From contig DASTGO010000481.1 of assembly GCA_035719045.1 (NCBI GenBank), positions 1 through 5,679 on the forward strand: a stretch of 5,679 bases of DNA. The letters run 5' to 3'. Positions 4,524 through 5,679 of this stretch are shown in pieces. The notes beneath the pieces were generated by a model, which did no database searches, was not told where the DNA came from, and worked only from the letters and a program-made list of their open reading frames with translations. A program made the translations under genes and the position numbers. Position 1 is the first letter of the stretch, and the number at the start of each line of letters is the position of its first letter. The DNA comes from DASTGO01 sp035719045. Lineage in GTDB: Bacteria > Actinomycetota > Actinomycetes > Actinomycetales > Kineosporiaceae.

Positions 4524-5679
4524 CTACGCGTCGCCGGTTTGGTCGGGGCGGGTGAGCTTGGCAAGGTCACGGCGCACCCGTTCGGCCTGGGAATCCATGC
4601 CGATCTCGCTGTACAGGGTCAGGGCGGCGGCGTAGTGGGCGGCCGCACCCTCCAGGTCCCCCCGGGCCCGGGCGACGTGGCCGAGCCCCTGCTCGGCGTT
4701 GGCCTGCCCCCACCGGTTGCCGATCTGGGTGTGCAGGGTCAGGGCGGCGGCGGAGTGGGCGGCCGCACCCTCCAGGTCCCCCCGGGCCCGGGCGACGTGG
4801 CCGAGCCCGTCCTCGGCGTTGGCCTGCCCCCACCGGTCACCGATCTGAGTGGACAGGGTCAAGGCGGTGCCCAAGTGGGCGGCCGCACCCTCCAGATCCC
4901 CCCGGCCCCGGGCGACCTCGCCGAGCCCGTCCTCAGCGTGGGCCTGCCCCCACCGGTCACCGATCTGGGTGTACAGGGCTAGGGCGGTGGTGTGTTCGCC
5001 GGCGTGGTCTAGGGCTTGGGCCAGGGTGTGGGTGTCGGCGAGGTCGCGGGCGAGGTCGACGGCGGCGCGGGCGTAGGAGTTGGCGCGGTCACGGTGGTGT
5101 CGGGCTTCGGCCGCCTCGTTCACCGAGTAGTAGGCGGGGCTGCCTGGCGTGGGTCGTACCGCGCCGGGCAGGCCCGCCGGGGTGGAGGCCAGGGTGGGTG
5201 CGCCGTGGGTGGTCTTCACGGTGGGCTGAGGGCTGGGGCGGGGCGGGCCGGAGTTGGCCAGGCGGTTCTCCAGCCGTGATTCGGTGATCAGGATGCGTGC
5301 CCGGCAGGTGCGGTCGGGACAGGTCCGGGCGGCGGTGCCGGCCTGGTCCAGGTGGGCCTGGGCCTGCCGCAGGTCGTAGCGGATGTAGGCCAGTTCGGCG
5401 CGCAACCGGTGGGCCTCGACGTGGGCGTGGTCGTGGCCGGTGTCAGGCAGGTGTTCCAGTGCTGAGGCGAACAGTTGGTCGGCCTCGTCCCAGTTGCTCA
5501 CCTGCATGGCGGCCTGCCCGGCCAGCACGAGCAACTGTCCCCGGCCGCTGCCGGCGGACGGGTCACCGATCGGGGCAACCGGCGGCCAGGACAAGTCGTT
5601 CCCCGGCTCGCCGTCCCCGGCTGCCGTCGAGGCCGCCTGCGCCTGCCCGCCAGCGCACTCACCCGGCGGGCCACTGGGT
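4524..5679 (-). CDS. TPR-repeat protein, C-terminal part (5' end beyond right edge)
   Basis: The minus-strand frame stays open from the right edge (5678) to TAG at 4524-4526, giving 384 visible residues. TTG 5594 could be read as a start, but the frame upstream continues without a stop as a Gly/Ala/Pro-rich linker (GPPGECAGGQAQAASTAAGD) and no ribosome binding site precedes the TTG, so the N-terminus probably lies outside. Numbered from TTG 5594, residues 20-112 form TPR-like helices (GQLLVLAGQAAMQVSNWDEA, AHVEAHRLRAELAYIRYDLR). A Pro/Thr-rich linker spans about 114-152. Residues 153-346 form TPR helices, ending in three nearly identical 40-residue units of the type IGDRWGQAxAEDGLGxVARA-RGDLEGAAAHxxxALTLxTQ. 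The 40-residue period and G-D-R-x-G-x-A pattern resemble LGN/AGS3-type TPRs rather than 34-residue ones. TPR arrays bind partner proteins or peptides; the partner is unknown. The missing N-terminus could hold an NTPase, DNA-binding or effector domain. It is tail-to-tail with the HEAT relic. Confidence 0.85.
   Translation of the reverse strand, partial: PSGPPGECAGGQAQAASTAAGDGEPGNDLSWPPVAPIGDPSAGSGRGQLLVLAGQAAMQVSNWDEADQLFASALEHLPDTGHDHAHVEAHRLRAELAYIRYDLRQAQAHLDQAGTAARTCPDRTCRARILITESRLENRLANSGPPRPSPQPTVKTTHGAPTLASTPAGLPGAVRPTPGSPAYYSVNEAAEARHHRDRANSYARAAVDLARDLADTHTLAQALDHAGEHTTALALYTQIGDRWGQAHAEDGLGEVARGRGDLEGAAAHLGTALTLSTQIGDRWGQANAEDGLGHVARARGDLEGAAAHSAAALTLHTQIGNRWGQANAEQGLGHVARARGDLEGAAAHYAAALTLYSEIGMDSQAERVRRDLAKLTRPDQTGDA
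4601..4990. repeat. 120-bp tandem repeat array encoding TPR units
   Basis: Three exact-length 120-base units occupy 4621-4740, 4741-4860 and 4861-4980, flanked by partial units (4601-4620 and the first bases after 4980). By direct comparison units 1 and 2 differ at 8 of 120 positions and units 2 and 3 at 15 of 120. Each encodes one 40-residue TPR of the minus-strand gene. The graded similarity points to recent tandem duplication at the 3' end of the gene. The unit length is a multiple of three, so copy number can change without breaking the frame. Confidence 0.92.

Noticed and set aside
4212..4982. Plus-strand 256-codon open frame covering the HEAT relic and the TPR array
   Set aside because: Past about 4430 it is the antisense of the TPR repeats (the 120-base period keeps every frame open and repetitive). 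Only its first part carries real HEAT signal, listed as a pseudogene.
4601..4990. CRISPR array
   Set aside because: The repeats are contiguous 120-base coding units without spacers and translate into TPRs.
1..5679. tRNA, rRNA or intact transposase genes
   Set aside because: No cloverleaf, rRNA-like sequence or transposase catalytic motif was recognised on either strand.

Overview
The window is GC-rich, third-codon-position-GC-biased DNA typical of a high-GC actinomycete (a Streptomyces-, Micromonospora- or Streptosporangium-like organism). The genus cannot be fixed from this sequence. Supporting signs are the coding style (Ala/Gly/Arg/Pro-rich proteins, possible TTG or GTG starts), a secreted DNRLRE/RHS-type protein, a NarL/DesK-class histidine kinase, and HEAT and TPR repeats of actinobacterial type. 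All four intact or partial genes lie on the minus strand. The only plus-strand coding signal is a decayed fragment.

Layout, left to right. (1) 1-1508, minus: N-terminal 502 residues of a large exported protein with a signal peptide, an RHS-associated N-terminal region and the start of a DNRLRE-type stalk domain. The rest, including any RHS core or C-terminal toxin, lies beyond the left edge. (2) 1509-2110: about 600 bases with no convincing gene but with a long imperfect stem-loop at 1748-1826 and a smaller inverted repeat at 1868-1899. (3) 2111-2581, minus: a 156-residue membrane protein of unknown function. (4) 2704-4173, minus: a membrane sensor histidine kinase with six likely membrane segments, a HisKA_3 phosphoacceptor region and a HATPase_c domain. 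It has no response-regulator gene beside it and carries an atypical 46-residue tail. (5) About 4212-4430, plus: a frameshifted remnant of a HEAT-repeat protein. (6) 4524 to the right edge, minus: the C-terminal part of a protein built from 40-residue TPR units, three of which are encoded by a near-identical 120-bp tandem DNA repeat.

The genes do not form an obvious single pathway. The region reads as accessory: a surface or secreted RHS-like protein, an orphan kinase, a repeat-protein relic and a repeat protein still expanding by tandem duplication. No complete new system can be demonstrated here. The most notable items are the unexplained stem-loop at 1748-1826, the one-base-deletion HEAT relic, the partnerless kinase with its odd tail, and the 120-bp TPR array.
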